A DNA stretch of 64,000 nucleotides from Candidatus Pristimantibacillus lignocellulolyticus (GCA_023639215.1 CP097899.1:7501-71500); one strand, 5' to 3'. Numbered from the stretch's first letter, positions 43,812 through 52,335 are shown. A program made the numbers and translations. Notes: generated by a model not told the origin, from the letters alone.

Positions 43812-44528
43812 ATGCAAAAGAAAATATTAATTGTTGATGACGAGCCTTCAATTTCCAAATTGATTGAATTCAACTTAAAGCTTGCCGGCTTTGAAGTTTT
43901 ATGCGTTGCTGATGGCGAAGCCGTCTTTCAATCTTTAAGAGTATTTCGTCCTGACTTAATTATACTTGATCTAATGCTTCCGAAAATGAACGGAATTGAA
44001 GTTTGCCGTATACTACGAAATCAAAATAATGCTGTTCCTATTATAATGCTTACTGCACTCCATGACATCGCCGACAAAATTAAAGGTCTTGATAATGGTG
44101 CCGACGATTATATGACGAAACCATTTAGTCCGCAAGAATTAATCTCACGTATTACAGCTATTTTCCGTAGAATTGATACTTTACCTGGAATAAGTAAAGA
44201 TATACAATATCAAATTGGTTCATTGAACATTTGGGCTGACCAACGCCAAGTATTTCTCAATGATCAGTTAATCGAGCTTACTCCGAAAGAATTTGAATTG
44301 TTACTGTTCCTTTGTAAGCATGAAGGAAAAGTGTTAAGTCGTCAACAATTACTGCATGGAGTTTGGGATTACCACTTCTTGGGCGACACTAGAATCGTAG
44401 ATGTTCATATTAGTCATCTTCGCGATAAAATTGAACGTAATGCCCGCAATCCTGAGTATATTACAACGATTCGCAATGTTGGATATAAGCTGCAACCACC
44501 GAAGATAAACAGTAGTTCATTTGCATAA
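43812..44528 (+). CDS. Orphan OmpR/PhoB-family response regulator
   Basis: 238 aa: receiver domain (ILIVDDEPS, phospho-Asp in LIILDLMLPKMNG, Lys in YMTKPFSPQEL) and a C-terminal winged helix (PKEFELLLFLCKHEGKVLSR, TRIVDVHISHLRDKIERN). AAGGAG lies seven bases before the ATG. A reading frame through the third upstream repeat (from 43752) is rejected as the true start. No sensor kinase gene is adjacent, so its partner is elsewhere. It is preceded directly by the 62-bp tandem array, which must lie in its leader or promoter. Confidence 0.88.
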   Translation: MQKKILIVDDEPSISKLIEFNLKLAGFEVLCVADGEAVFQSLRVFRPDLIILDLMLPKMNGIEVCRILRNQNNAVPIIMLTALHDIADKIKGLDNGADDYMTKPFSPQELISRITAIFRRIDTLPGISKDIQYQIGSLNIWADQRQVFLNDQLIELTPKEFELLLFLCKHEGKVLSRQQLLHGVWDYHFLGDTRIVDVHISHLRDKIERNARNPEYITTIRNVGYKLQPPKINSSSFA

Positions 44529-44543
44529 TAATTACTAGCAAGC

Positions 44544-44586
44544 AAAGACCGCTCTATCTCAGTTACGAGATAAGAGCGGTCTTTGT
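44544..44586 (+). terminator. Terminator after the orphan response regulator
   Basis: AAAGACCGCTCT pairs with AGAGCGGTCTTT, with inner TCTC/GAGA. Confidence 0.82.
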
Positions 44587-44599
44587 TATATTATTAGTG

Positions 44600-44687
44600 C
44601 AAGTTCACTTCATATTCGACGCCGATTTAGCTACGCTAGCATAACCGCATGATCACGGGCGAACATTTTGAACTACCTCTTAAATTA
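44600..44687 (+). repeat. Decayed copy of the dispersed 88-bp repeat
   Basis: Starts AAGTTCACTTCATATTCGAC and ends TTTTGAACTACCTCTTAAA, like the copies at 50567 and 50754, with a diverged centre. It runs up to the serC stop codon. Confidence 0.6.
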
Positions 44688-45770
44688 GGCGTTATTAGCT
44701 TGGAATTCTTTCATAAATGTCACCAAAGCCTCGCAGCTTTCAAGTGGAACTGCATTATATGTTGAAGCACGAAGTCCACCAACATCACGGTGACCTTTTA
44801 ATCCTACAAATCCAGCAGCCTCAGACTCTTTGATGAATTTCTTCTCAAGATCTTCGTTAGCAATACGGAAAGTAATATTCATTGCGGAACGATTTTCTTT
44901 ATTCGCACATCCAACATAGAATCCATTGCTCTCATCAATAACATCATAAATAAGTTTTGTTTTATTAAGGTTGAACTGTTCAAGTACTTCAAGTCCACCT
45001 TTTTCTTTAATCCATTTCAATACTAGACCAACCATGAAAACGCCAAAAGAAGGTGGTGTATTGTATAGAGAATTTGCATTAGCATGAGTATCATAACGGA
45101 ACATTGCTGGAATCGTTTTTGGACTAGCAGCAATTAGATCTTCACGTACGATAACTACAGTAACACCTGATGGTCCAAGATTTTTCTGAGCTCCAGCATA
45201 GATCATACCGAATTTACTTACATCTACTGGACGACTCAAAATATCACTAGACATATCAGCAATTAGTGGTACTCCATCAATCTCAGGGAAGCTTTGGAAT
45301 TGAACCCCACCAATTGTTTCGTTAGTAGTAATATGTACATATGCTGCATTTTCCGGGACAACAATCTCAGAAGCTTCAGGCATACGCATATATTTATCCT
45401 CTTTAGTAGAAGCAACAATAACCGCTTCACCTACAACAGTAGCTTCTTTGTAAGCTTTACCAGCCCAAGCACCTGTATCTACATATGCTCCAACTTTACC
45501 CTCTGAAAGGAAGTTCATCGGAATCATTGCAAATTGTGTACTTGCTCCACCTTGAAGGAATAAAATTTTGTAGTTAGATGGAATGTTCAATAACTCACGA
45601 AGTACATCTTGAGCCTCTTGATTCACTTTTTCATAAAGTGCACTACGGTGAGACATTTCCATTATTGCCATGCCTGCACCTTCATAATCAACAAATTGAG
45701 CTTGAGCCTGCTCTAATACTTCCAAAGGAATTGCCGCAGGACCAGCATTAAAATTATAAGCACGTGTCAT
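44685..45770 (-). CDS. serC: Phosphoserine aminotransferase
   Basis: 361 aa, usual length. It transfers the amino group of glutamate to 3-phosphohydroxypyruvate in serine synthesis (and acts in vitamin B6 synthesis in some bacteria). It is PLP-dependent; the Schiff-base Lys is in IYAGAQKNLGPSGVTVVIV. The start YNFNAGPAAIPLEVLEQAQA, NETIGGVQFQSFPE and the end GGLRASTYNAVPLESCEALV are diagnostic. AAAGGATG precedes the ATG by seven bases. Monocistronic. Confidence 0.95.
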   Translation of the reverse strand: MTRAYNFNAGPAAIPLEVLEQAQAQFVDYEGAGMAIMEMSHRSALYEKVNQEAQDVLRELLNIPSNYKILFLQGGASTQFAMIPMNFLSEGKVGAYVDTGAWAGKAYKEATVVGEAVIVASTKEDKYMRMPEASEIVVPENAAYVHITTNETIGGVQFQSFPEIDGVPLIADMSSDILSRPVDVSKFGMIYAGAQKNLGPSGVTVVIVREDLIAASPKTIPAMFRYDTHANANSLYNTPPSFGVFMVGLVLKWIKEKGGLEVLEQFNLNKTKLIYDVIDESNGFYVGCANKENRSAMNITFRIANEDLEKKFIKESEAAGFVGLKGHRDVGGLRASTYNAVPLESCEALVTFMKEFQANNA

Positions 45771-46011
45771 TAAATTTCATCCTTTCTGATTACACCATCA
45801 ATATCTTAAACTATATCAATTTTAGTACATTCCATCAAGTAAAATCATTTCACTATTACTAAAAAGTCGAACATATTCTAACTTTCGATAACGAACATTC
45901 GGATTTTACCTAAATATAGCTTGAAAATAGATAATTATTGAGGTGAACATTCACTCTTCTATATGGTTTAATTAGTATATCAAAATTTATCAGATTATTG
46001 TGTTAATATTT

Positions 46012-46027
46012 TGTGAATACTTTCACA
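46012..46027. promoter_or_regulatory. Fnr/Crp-type box in the serC upstream region
   Basis: TGTGAATACTTTCACA is an exact TGTGA-N6-TCACA. It lies 242 bp upstream of the serC start in the 376-bp gap that otherwise holds the glnA terminator and AT-rich DNA. A TATACT lies 32 bp beyond it toward serC. Confidence 0.5.
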
Positions 46028-46053
46028 TTATTATTTTACTTACGTCACGCAGA

Positions 46054-46100
46054 CAAAAAAAGCTAATTTACTAACGATTACTCGTCAGTAAATTAGCTTT
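46054..46100 (-). terminator. Terminator of glnA
   Basis: AAAGCTAATTTACT pairs with AGTAAATTAGCTTT; seven U follow on the minus strand. Confidence 0.9.
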
Positions 46101-46146
46101 CTAAAATTTCCCCATAAAGAGAATATCATTACTTCGTGCTAACTAA

Positions 46147-47571
46147 TTAGCAACCGAAGTATAGGTTGAATTCATGCGGATGAATACGGATTGCTACTTG
46201 TTTCGCTTCAGAACGTTTCAAAGCGATATAGTTAGCAACGAAGTCTTCAGAGAATACGCCGTTCTCAGTCAAGAATGTAGAATCAGACTCAAGAGCATCA
46301 AGAGCTTCTTCTAGTGAACCTGGAACGCTACGGATTTCTTTTTTATCTTCTTCAGGAAGATCGTAAATGTTTTTATCGAATGGTCCATAACCAAGAGCAA
46401 CTGGATCAAGACCTTTTTTGATACCATCAAGACCTGCAAGCAACATAGCTGCAAATGCAAGGTAAGGGTTAGCAGTAGTATCAGGAGTACGGAACTCGAT
46501 ACGACAGCCTTTAGGAGATACTGCTGCAATTGGAATACGAACAGCTGCAGAACGGTTACCTTTAGAGAATACCAAGTTAACTGGTGCTTCATAGCCAGGA
46601 ACTAGACGTTTGAAGGAGTTTGTACTTGGGTTAGTAATAGCGATTAGAGCAGGAGCGTGGTAAAGAATACCAGCGATATAGCTCATAGCCATTTTGCTTA
46701 GGTTACCATAAGCACCTTTTTCATAGAACAAAGGCTCATCTCCGTTGAAGATAGAAGAGTGAACGTGCATACCGCTACCGTTATCACCAAATAGTGGTTT
46801 CGGCATGAATGTAGCTACTTTGCCCCATTGTTTTGCAACGTTTTGTACGATGTATTTATATTTAAGTAGGTTGTCACCTGTTTTTGTTAATGTATCGAAA
46901 CGGAAGTTAATTTCAGCTTGACCAGCAGTTGCAACTTCATGGTGATGACGTTCAACGCGAAGTCCAGTTTCTTGCATAACACGAACCATTTCAGAACGGA
47001 TATCTTGTTGTGCATCAGTAGGAGCTACTGGTACATAACCACCTTTAACGCCAACTTTGAATCCAAGATTACCGCCTTCTTCTTTACGTCCAGTGTTCCA
47101 AGCAGCTTCCTCAGAATCTACAGAATAGTAAGAAGATTTCATGTCATTGCTAAAACGAACATCATCAAAAATGAAGAATTCAGATTCAGGAGCGAAGAAC
47201 GCTGTAGTTCCAACGCCTGTAGTTTGTAGATATTCTTCAGCCTTTTGAGCAATACTACGTGGGTCACGATCATAACGATCACCATTCGGAGTATGAATGT
47301 TACACATGATGTTAAGTGTTGGGTGAATTGTGAACGGATCTATGAATGCAGATTCAGTGTCTGGCACCATGACCATATCTGATTCTTCAATTCCACGGAA
47401 ACCAGGGATAGATGAACCGTCGAATGCTACACCTTCTACGAAAGTATCTTCACTTACTTCAGTAGTTGGCAACGTGATGTGATGTACCCCACCATTAAGA
47501 CCGATAAAACGAAAATCTACGAATAAAATGTTGTTTTCTTCAAGAGTTTTGATAATTTGTTGTGCTGACAT
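46147..47571 (-). CDS. glnA: Glutamine synthetase, GSI-beta type
   Basis: 474 aa. It makes glutamine from glutamate and ammonia with ATP. The sequence is of the long, enterobacterial-like GSI-beta class: start SAQQIIKTLEENNILFVDFR, FDDVRFSND, SEEAAWNTGRKEEGGN, VKGGYVPVAPTDAQQDIRSE, HHHEVATAGQAE, NPSTNSFKRLVPGYEAPV. It keeps the adenylylation-site context DKNIYDLPEED (Tyr near residue 400) and the C-terminal HPHEFNLYFGC. Bacillales normally carry the shorter GSI-alpha (about 444 aa) next to glnR; no glnR is here. GGAGGA precedes the ATG. Promoter and GlnR/TnrA box lie upstream. Confidence 0.93.
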   Translation of the reverse strand: MSAQQIIKTLEENNILFVDFRFIGLNGGVHHITLPTTEVSEDTFVEGVAFDGSSIPGFRGIEESDMVMVPDTESAFIDPFTIHPTLNIMCNIHTPNGDRYDRDPRSIAQKAEEYLQTTGVGTTAFFAPESEFFIFDDVRFSNDMKSSYYSVDSEEAAWNTGRKEEGGNLGFKVGVKGGYVPVAPTDAQQDIRSEMVRVMQETGLRVERHHHEVATAGQAEINFRFDTLTKTGDNLLKYKYIVQNVAKQWGKVATFMPKPLFGDNGSGMHVHSSIFNGDEPLFYEKGAYGNLSKMAMSYIAGILYHAPALIAITNPSTNSFKRLVPGYEAPVNLVFSKGNRSAAVRIPIAAVSPKGCRIEFRTPDTTANPYLAFAAMLLAGLDGIKKGLDPVALGYGPFDKNIYDLPEEDKKEIRSVPGSLEEALDALESDSTFLTENGVFSEDFVANYIALKRSEAKQVAIRIHPHEFNLYFGC

Positions 47572-47649
47572 ATAAAACTTCCTCCATTTCCGAACAATCA
47601 GATGTAATAGTAGAATAATGTTCAATTTCTCGTTTAACTTTATGTTGTA

Positions 47650-47678
47650 ATTATAATTCTCACTATAAGTATCGTCAA
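47650..47678 (-). promoter_or_regulatory. Sigma-A promoter of glnA
   Basis: Minus strand TTGACG, 17 bp, TATAAT. Start near 47643, giving a leader of about 72 nt. Confidence 0.85.
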
Positions 47679-47706
47679 TAGTCATGTAAGGTATTTTTTA
47701 TGCATA

Positions 47707-47723
47707 TGTTAGGTTAACTCACA
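47707..47723 (-). promoter_or_regulatory. GlnR/TnrA box upstream of the glnA promoter
   Basis: TGTTAGGTTAACTCACA fits TGTNAN7TNACA exactly, and the same site extends into a 9-bp inverted repeat TGTTAGGTT/AACCTAACA. Its centre is about 72 bp upstream of the predicted start. GlnR and TnrA control nitrogen genes in Bacillales. The rest of the gap (47724-48050) is AT-rich with nothing else seen. Confidence 0.75.
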
Positions 47724-48055
47724 AACCTAACATGAGTTGAAAAACCCTTATACATCAAGGATTTTCGGTTATTTCTGACGATGAAAGCGTTGTCTTTGCA
47801 TCATTTTTGCACAAAAATTATGTAGAAAAGTACAAACAAATTACCTCTTAATTTGCAGCATTATACATTTTTATAGAAACATTTTCAATTCACATCTTCT
47901 TTCGTTCAATAGTACCATCAGATGTTTCATATATTAGTAAAGTGAATGTTACAACATGATTAGCGCATATTGCATTCATAATATGTTAAAAAAACCACTA
48001 TCTTCATGTTATGTTTGTGTGTTTGAACAAAGATCCATCTCTCTTTGCATAAGAA

Positions 48056-48105
48056 AGAAGCCCTTGAAATCAATTCGTAAACACGAATTATTCAAAGACT
48101 TCTCA
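48056..48105 (-). terminator. Terminator of aroF
   Basis: GAAGTCTTTGAA pairs imperfectly with TTCAAGGGCTTC around AATTCG/CGAATT; a U-rich stretch (TTTCTT) follows on the minus strand. Confidence 0.6.
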
Positions 48106-48163
48106 ATTTACAACTAGGTATAATAGGAATAGATTCCACTCACGTTAATATTATCGTTCAAAT

Positions 48164-49228
48164 CTATTTCTTCCACTCTTTAAAATCTTCCGCAGGAGCT
48201 TTAACTGTATTGAATGATTTACCAACAATAGGTGCTAATTTCTCAAGGTCTTTCAGAAGGTTAGCAAATTGATCTGGGAATAATGATTGTACACCATCAC
48301 CTGTCATAGAATTATCAGGATCTGTGTGCATTTCAATGATTAAACCATTCGCACCAGCTGCTAAGGAAGCTTTAGACATCGGTTCTACTAGTTCACGTCT
48401 ACCTGTTCCATGGCTTGGATCAGAAATTACTGGTAGATGACTTAAAGATTGTAATACAGGAATTGCAGTAAGATCTAATGTATTACGAGTATAGGTTTCA
48501 AATGTTCTAATTCCACGCTCGCATAACATTACATTAGGATTGCCACCTGCAAGAATGTATTCCGCTGCATTCAGTAGTTCATCATAAGTTGCACTGAAGC
48601 CACGTTTCAATAATACCGGAGTTTTGATTGTACCTAGTTTACGAAGTAGATCAAAGTTTTGCATATTCCGTGTACCTACTTGCAAAATATCAGCGTACTC
48701 CGCGCACACATCTACATATTCCGGTGTCATAACCTCTGTGATCGTCAGCAAGCCATGTTTCTTGCCTGCTTCTGCCATCATAACTAAACCTTCAACACCA
48801 ACACCTTGGAAGCTGTAAGGTCCTGTTCTAGGCTTAAATGCGCCACCGCGTAACACTTGACCACCAGCAGCTTTCACAAGTCGGGCTATTTCATCAATTT
48901 GCTCTGGGTTTTCTACAGCACACGGGCCACCCATTACAACGACATGCTCCCCACCAATTTTGACGCCATTAATCTCAATAACAGTATCATCCGGGTGGAA
49001 GTCTCTGCTCGCTAGCTTATATGATTTTGAAATTTTGATAACGTTCTCTACATCTTTCATCGCTCTTAATTGTTCTCCTAACTGTGAATCTGCTTGACCG
49101 ATAATTCCGATGACCGTACGATCATCTCCTTTGGATACATGGGCTTGCATGCCATCTTTTCGTTCAATAAATGATACGATCTCTGAAATACGCTCATCTG
49201 CTACATTATTTTTTGTTATTACGATCAT
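48164..49228 (-). CDS. aroF: DAHP synthase (3-deoxy-7-phosphoheptulonate synthase)
   Basis: First enzyme of the shikimate pathway, joining PEP and erythrose-4-phosphate. 354 aa of the type I-beta form: an N-terminal ferredoxin-like/ACT-like regulatory domain (about 1-70, MIVITKNNVADERISEIVSF) as in the Thermotoga enzyme, then the barrel with MGGPCAVENPEQ, GGAFKPRTGPYSFQG, LQVGTRNMQNFDLL, ISDPSHGTGRRELV and IEMHTDPDNSMTGDG. No chorismate mutase domain is seen, so feedback is likely by Tyr/Phe through the N-terminal domain. AAGGGAGAG precedes the ATG. A strong promoter and an octamer repeat lie in its leader. Confidence 0.93.
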   Translation of the reverse strand: MIVITKNNVADERISEIVSFIERKDGMQAHVSKGDDRTVIGIIGQADSQLGEQLRAMKDVENVIKISKSYKLASRDFHPDDTVIEINGVKIGGEHVVVMGGPCAVENPEQIDEIARLVKAAGGQVLRGGAFKPRTGPYSFQGVGVEGLVMMAEAGKKHGLLTITEVMTPEYVDVCAEYADILQVGTRNMQNFDLLRKLGTIKTPVLLKRGFSATYDELLNAAEYILAGGNPNVMLCERGIRTFETYTRNTLDLTAIPVLQSLSHLPVISDPSHGTGRRELVEPMSKASLAAGANGLIIEMHTDPDNSMTGDGVQSLFPDQFANLLKDLEKLAPIVGKSFNTVKAPAEDFKEWKK

Positions 49229-49316
49229 AACTAATCTCTCCCTTTTCGCTTTTTAAGCTATATGATGTGTTGTTACATTAACATTTACTGTTCAACTGAA
49301 ACATTTTGACTTTCAT

Positions 49317-49388
49317 GCAAATACGCTTTCTCGCTTTTACGCTTGTTTGCTTTTAAGCTTCGACGCTGTTATGCTTTTATGCTTTTAT
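49317..49388 (-). repeat. Octanucleotide tandem repeat in the aroF leader
   Basis: Nine units in strict 8-bp register, consensus GCTTTTAY on the plus strand (GC at 49317, 49325, 49333, 49341, 49349, 49357, 49365, 49373 and 49381), with units diverging at one to four positions. It begins immediately downstream of the aroF promoter, so it forms the first 70 nt or so of the mRNA. Confidence 0.9.
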
Positions 49389-49399
49389 TCGTTAAAGTA

Positions 49400-49428
49400 A
49401 ATATACATCAGTTTTCTTCATTCGTCAA
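49400..49428 (-). promoter_or_regulatory. Sigma-A promoter of aroF
   Basis: Minus strand TTGACG, 17 bp, TATATT. Start near 49393, leader about 165 nt. Confidence 0.8.
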
Positions 49429-49508
49429 CAGTTGAATTAGATTAGCTATTTTGGTTGTTCCAATCTGGAAGGTTGAACACCGCCACTGCGATGTTCCAAT
49501 CATGAAAT

Positions 49509-49551
49509 AAAAAAGCCCTTCATTACTAAAAACGAATAGTAATAAAGAGCT
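49509..49551 (-). terminator. Terminator of ispH
   Basis: AGCTCTTTATTACTA pairs with TAGTAATGAAGGGCT (G-U pairs included); six U follow on the minus strand. Confidence 0.85.
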
Positions 49552-49562
49552 AAAGATATTTA

Positions 49563-50513
49563 TTATGTGGTTTTAGTCTTAATTCTCGGTAGAATTTTAC
49601 TCATGTTCACTGAACGTGTAAGTTCCCATGTTGATGGATCATTATGATCATACTTCTCAAGATATTCTATCACTTCTTTAGTTAAAGCCGTCGGTGTAGA
49701 AGCACCTGAAGTTACTGCTACACGATCAATACCTTGCAGCCATTCTTGCTTTAACTCGGAAAGATCAGCAATACGGTAAGCTTTCACACCCGCAATCTCT
49801 TCAGATACTTGAGCTAATCGATTAGAGTTATTACTACGAGGGTCACCAACTACGATACATAACTGCGCCTCACCTGCTTGACCAGCTACTGCTTCTTGAC
49901 GAACTTGAGTCGCTAGACATATCTCATTATGAACTTCAGCATGAGGGAACTTCTCCTTCAACTGGTCAATGATATGTCTAATATCCCATTGCGACATCGT
50001 CGTTTGATTCGTAATTAGAAGAGGAGTCTTCTCATCAAATTGCAAGTTTGCAATCTCATGATCTTTCTCTATTAAATGCACCATGTCAGGAGCAACACCA
50101 ATCGCACCTTCTGGCTCAGGATGACCCTTCTTGCCAATATAGATGGTATGGAAACCTAATTCGCTCTTCTCTCGAATAATATCATGAGTTTTCGTAACAT
50201 CAGGACATGTTGCATCAACGACGGTTAAACCTTTATCACGAGCTCTTTGACGAACTTCAGGCGAAACACCATGAGCTGTGAAAATGACTGTACCCGTTTC
50301 AATTTGTTCCAGTATTTCAAGACGATTTTCACCGTCTAATGTGATCACGCCTTCTGTTTCAAATGCATCAGTAACATGTGCATTATGAACAATCATACCT
50401 AATATATAAATCGGTTTTGGCAAATTTTCATTTTTTGCAGTTTGCAATGCCAATACCATTGCGTCCACTACTCCGTAGCAATAACCTCGTGGAGATATTT
50501 TCACGATTTCCAT
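49563..50513 (-). CDS. ispH: 4-hydroxy-3-methylbut-2-enyl diphosphate reductase
   Basis: Last enzyme of the MEP isoprenoid pathway; 4Fe-4S protein making IPP and DMAPP. 316 aa. The three cluster cysteines are in SPRGYCYGV (Cys12), VVDATCPDVTKTH and HNEICLATQVRQEA. Substrate-binding motifs FTAHGVSPEV and SGASTPTALTKEVIEYL are present. AGGTG is seven bases before the ATG. Between it and the next gene to the right lie two copies of a dispersed repeat. Confidence 0.95.
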   Translation of the reverse strand: MEIVKISPRGYCYGVVDAMVLALQTAKNENLPKPIYILGMIVHNAHVTDAFETEGVITLDGENRLEILEQIETGTVIFTAHGVSPEVRQRARDKGLTVVDATCPDVTKTHDIIREKSELGFHTIYIGKKGHPEPEGAIGVAPDMVHLIEKDHEIANLQFDEKTPLLITNQTTMSQWDIRHIIDQLKEKFPHAEVHNEICLATQVRQEAVAGQAGEAQLCIVVGDPRSNNSNRLAQVSEEIAGVKAYRIADLSELKQEWLQGIDRVAVTSGASTPTALTKEVIEYLEKYDHNDPSTWELTRSVNMSKILPRIKTKTT

Positions 50514-50566
50514 CTCAGCGCACCTACTCTCATTATCATTACCATCAATAGATAAATTCTTATATA

Positions 50567-50654
50567 CGGACTTCCCAAGTTCGCTTCATATTCGATGTCG
50601 AATATACGACGAAGTCAATCATCGTTATCAAATTCCGCTTTTTGAACTACCTCT
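50567..50654 (+). repeat. Dispersed repeat, copy A
   Basis: Begins CGGACTTCCCAAGTTCGCTT, contains TTCGATGTCGAATATACGAC and ends TTTTTGAACTACCTCTTA. It is nearly identical over about 85 bp to copy B at 50754. The 100 bp between the copies carries GTGTAC-ATTACTA-GTACAC and CTTGCG/CGCAAG inverted repeats. Confidence 0.85.
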
Positions 50655-50753
50655 TAAAATGGAAGATCTAAAAGCGGGATTTCAGAACCAAGAAGATGAA
50701 GTGCTACTTGCGGAAGGAGGAAGCGCAAGTGTACATTACTAGTACACGCGTAC

Positions 50754-50841
50754 CGGACTTCCCAAGTTCGCTTCATATTCGATGTCGAATATACGATGAA
50801 GTCAATCATCGTTATCAAATTCCGATTTTTGAACTACTTCT
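50754..50841 (+). repeat. Dispersed repeat, copy B
   Basis: Same unit as copy A with a few substitutions (ACGATGAAG for ACGACGAAG, CCGATTTTT for CCGCTTTTT, ACTTCT for ACCTCT). It lies just downstream of the sensor kinase stop on the kinase strand. Confidence 0.85.
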
Positions 50842-50861
50842 ATTATAGACCATACTCCTAA

Positions 50862-52331
50862 TTAGGAAAAGTCTATCGGCAACCATACCGTAAATGTCGT
50901 TCCTTTACCTTCCAAAGTAGCTACTTCAACGCTACCTTGATGTTCATCGAGAATCCATTTAGCGATTGCTAGACCAAGCCCTGTACCAACCGTTACCCCA
51001 CGAGACACGTCTGCGCGATAGAAGCGGTCAAATATATGTGGAACTTGATCAGGATTCATTCCAATTCCGTTATCTTCTATTATCCAAGCAATATGATGTT
51101 CCGTTCTTCTAACCGTGAAATTCACATCTCCGTCTGGCGTGTATTTAAACGCATTTTCAATAAAGACAAACAATAGTTGTTGAAGATAATCTTCACTACC
51201 TCGAATATAGACATCCTTCAATTCAGAGAGGTCGCCAACTTCCCAATTTGCTTCTCTAGGAAGTAACTGAGCTCGGCGAACAACAGCTTCAGTTAAACTA
51301 TGAATATCTACTTTTTCTTTCTCCATTACATATCCCGCATCAGCACGAGCAAGTGCAAGAAGATCATTTACAAGCGTAGACATTCGTTTAGCTTCTGCCG
51401 AAATATCTGTAATTGCTTCATATGATAATTCAAAATGAGTACCGCTTAAATTCACGCTTTCTAATTGATCACTTATCGCTCCACTTTGTTGCTCTGTCTG
51501 CTTCCACATTTTATCTAGTAAATCGATATTACCACGAATTGTCGTAAGTGGGGTTCGAAGTTCGTGCGATGCATCAGACACAAAACGTCGCTGAGCCATA
51601 TATGCTTCATCTAATTCATTGTAAGCCTTCTCCAACCTTGAGAGCATCATATTGAGCGTAGTGACAAGTGTACCAATCTCATCTTTCGCTATCGGCATAG
51701 GTATTCGTACACTTAGATCTGCACCATTCTCGATCTGTTTAGTAGCGTTGATCACATTTTCAATTGGACGTAATGCTTTTCTAGCAATAATTAAACCAAC
51801 TGTAAATGCAATAAGGACAACGATAACAGAAGAAAAAAGTAATGTATTACGTAATCCAATTAAAAATTGATCTTCATTATATGGAATCGCTCCAACTTGT
51901 AGCAATCCAACTAACACGCCATTAATCTCAAGTGGTCGTTGATAAGTAATCATACGATATTTCTTATGATCAAGTTCCACCATTACCTCAACAAAACCAT
52001 TTTGCAACGATGGTGAAGCATCCGGATAAGGAATAACAAAATTTTGTTCGAACAAATTTGTAGATTGTCTATACTTTCCTTCGCGATAATTGATTAACTG
52101 AACATAAATATTTTTACCTTCAATTCGTGATTGACGGTCAAGATTGAGATCGAGCTTATCTAACATTAATGTTCCTGTAATTACCAACCCTTCACTTTCT
52201 GTCTTAACCATTTCTCTAAGCTCAGCATACGTATTCCAGTTAATGAATAAATAGACGATAACACCGAATATTATTAATGCTCCAGTAAGTAAACCTGAAT
52301 ACCATAGTGTTAATCTTAATCGTAGTGACAA
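50862..52331 (-). CDS. Sensor histidine kinase, CssS-like
   Basis: 489 aa. Two membrane helices (about 10-30 and 165-190) flank an extracellular domain of about 135 residues. HAMP follows (ARKALRPIENVINATKQIEN), then HisKA with the phospho-His in SDASHELRTPLTTIRGN, and ATPase boxes (FIENAFKYTPDG, IIEDNGIGMNPDQ, GTGLGLAIAKWIL). It starts at TTG, with AGG/GGTT eight bases upstream, and follows its response regulator by four bases. Its position next to htrA suggests a secretion-stress sensor like CssS, but PhoR-like kinases elsewhere look similar. Confidence 0.85.
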   Translation of the reverse strand: MSLRLRLTLWYSGLLTGALIIFGVIVYLFINWNTYAELREMVKTESEGLVITGTLMLDKLDLNLDRQSRIEGKNIYVQLINYREGKYRQSTNLFEQNFVIPYPDASPSLQNGFVEVMVELDHKKYRMITYQRPLEINGVLVGLLQVGAIPYNEDQFLIGLRNTLLFSSVIVVLIAFTVGLIIARKALRPIENVINATKQIENGADLSVRIPMPIAKDEIGTLVTTLNMMLSRLEKAYNELDEAYMAQRRFVSDASHELRTPLTTIRGNIDLLDKMWKQTEQQSGAISDQLESVNLSGTHFELSYEAITDISAEAKRMSTLVNDLLALARADAGYVMEKEKVDIHSLTEAVVRRAQLLPREANWEVGDLSELKDVYIRGSEDYLQQLLFVFIENAFKYTPDGDVNFTVRRTEHHIAWIIEDNGIGMNPDQVPHIFDRFYRADVSRGVTVGTGLGLAIAKWILDEHQGSVEVATLEGKGTTFTVWLPIDFS

Positions 52332-52335
52332 AGCT

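Noticed and set aside
47572..47685. 38-residue N-terminal extension of glutamine synthetase
   Set aside because: It runs through the promoter -10 region and the GGAGGA site; the family N-terminus begins at MSAQQ.
50525..50545. Fur-box half-site (TGATAATGA) before ispH
   Set aside because: Only one hexamer-type half matches; the 7-1-7 dyad is absent.
50590..50605. Spo0A box (TGTCGAA) in the dispersed repeat
   Set aside because: It recurs because the whole 88-bp unit is repeated and lies downstream of genes, not at promoters; most likely chance.
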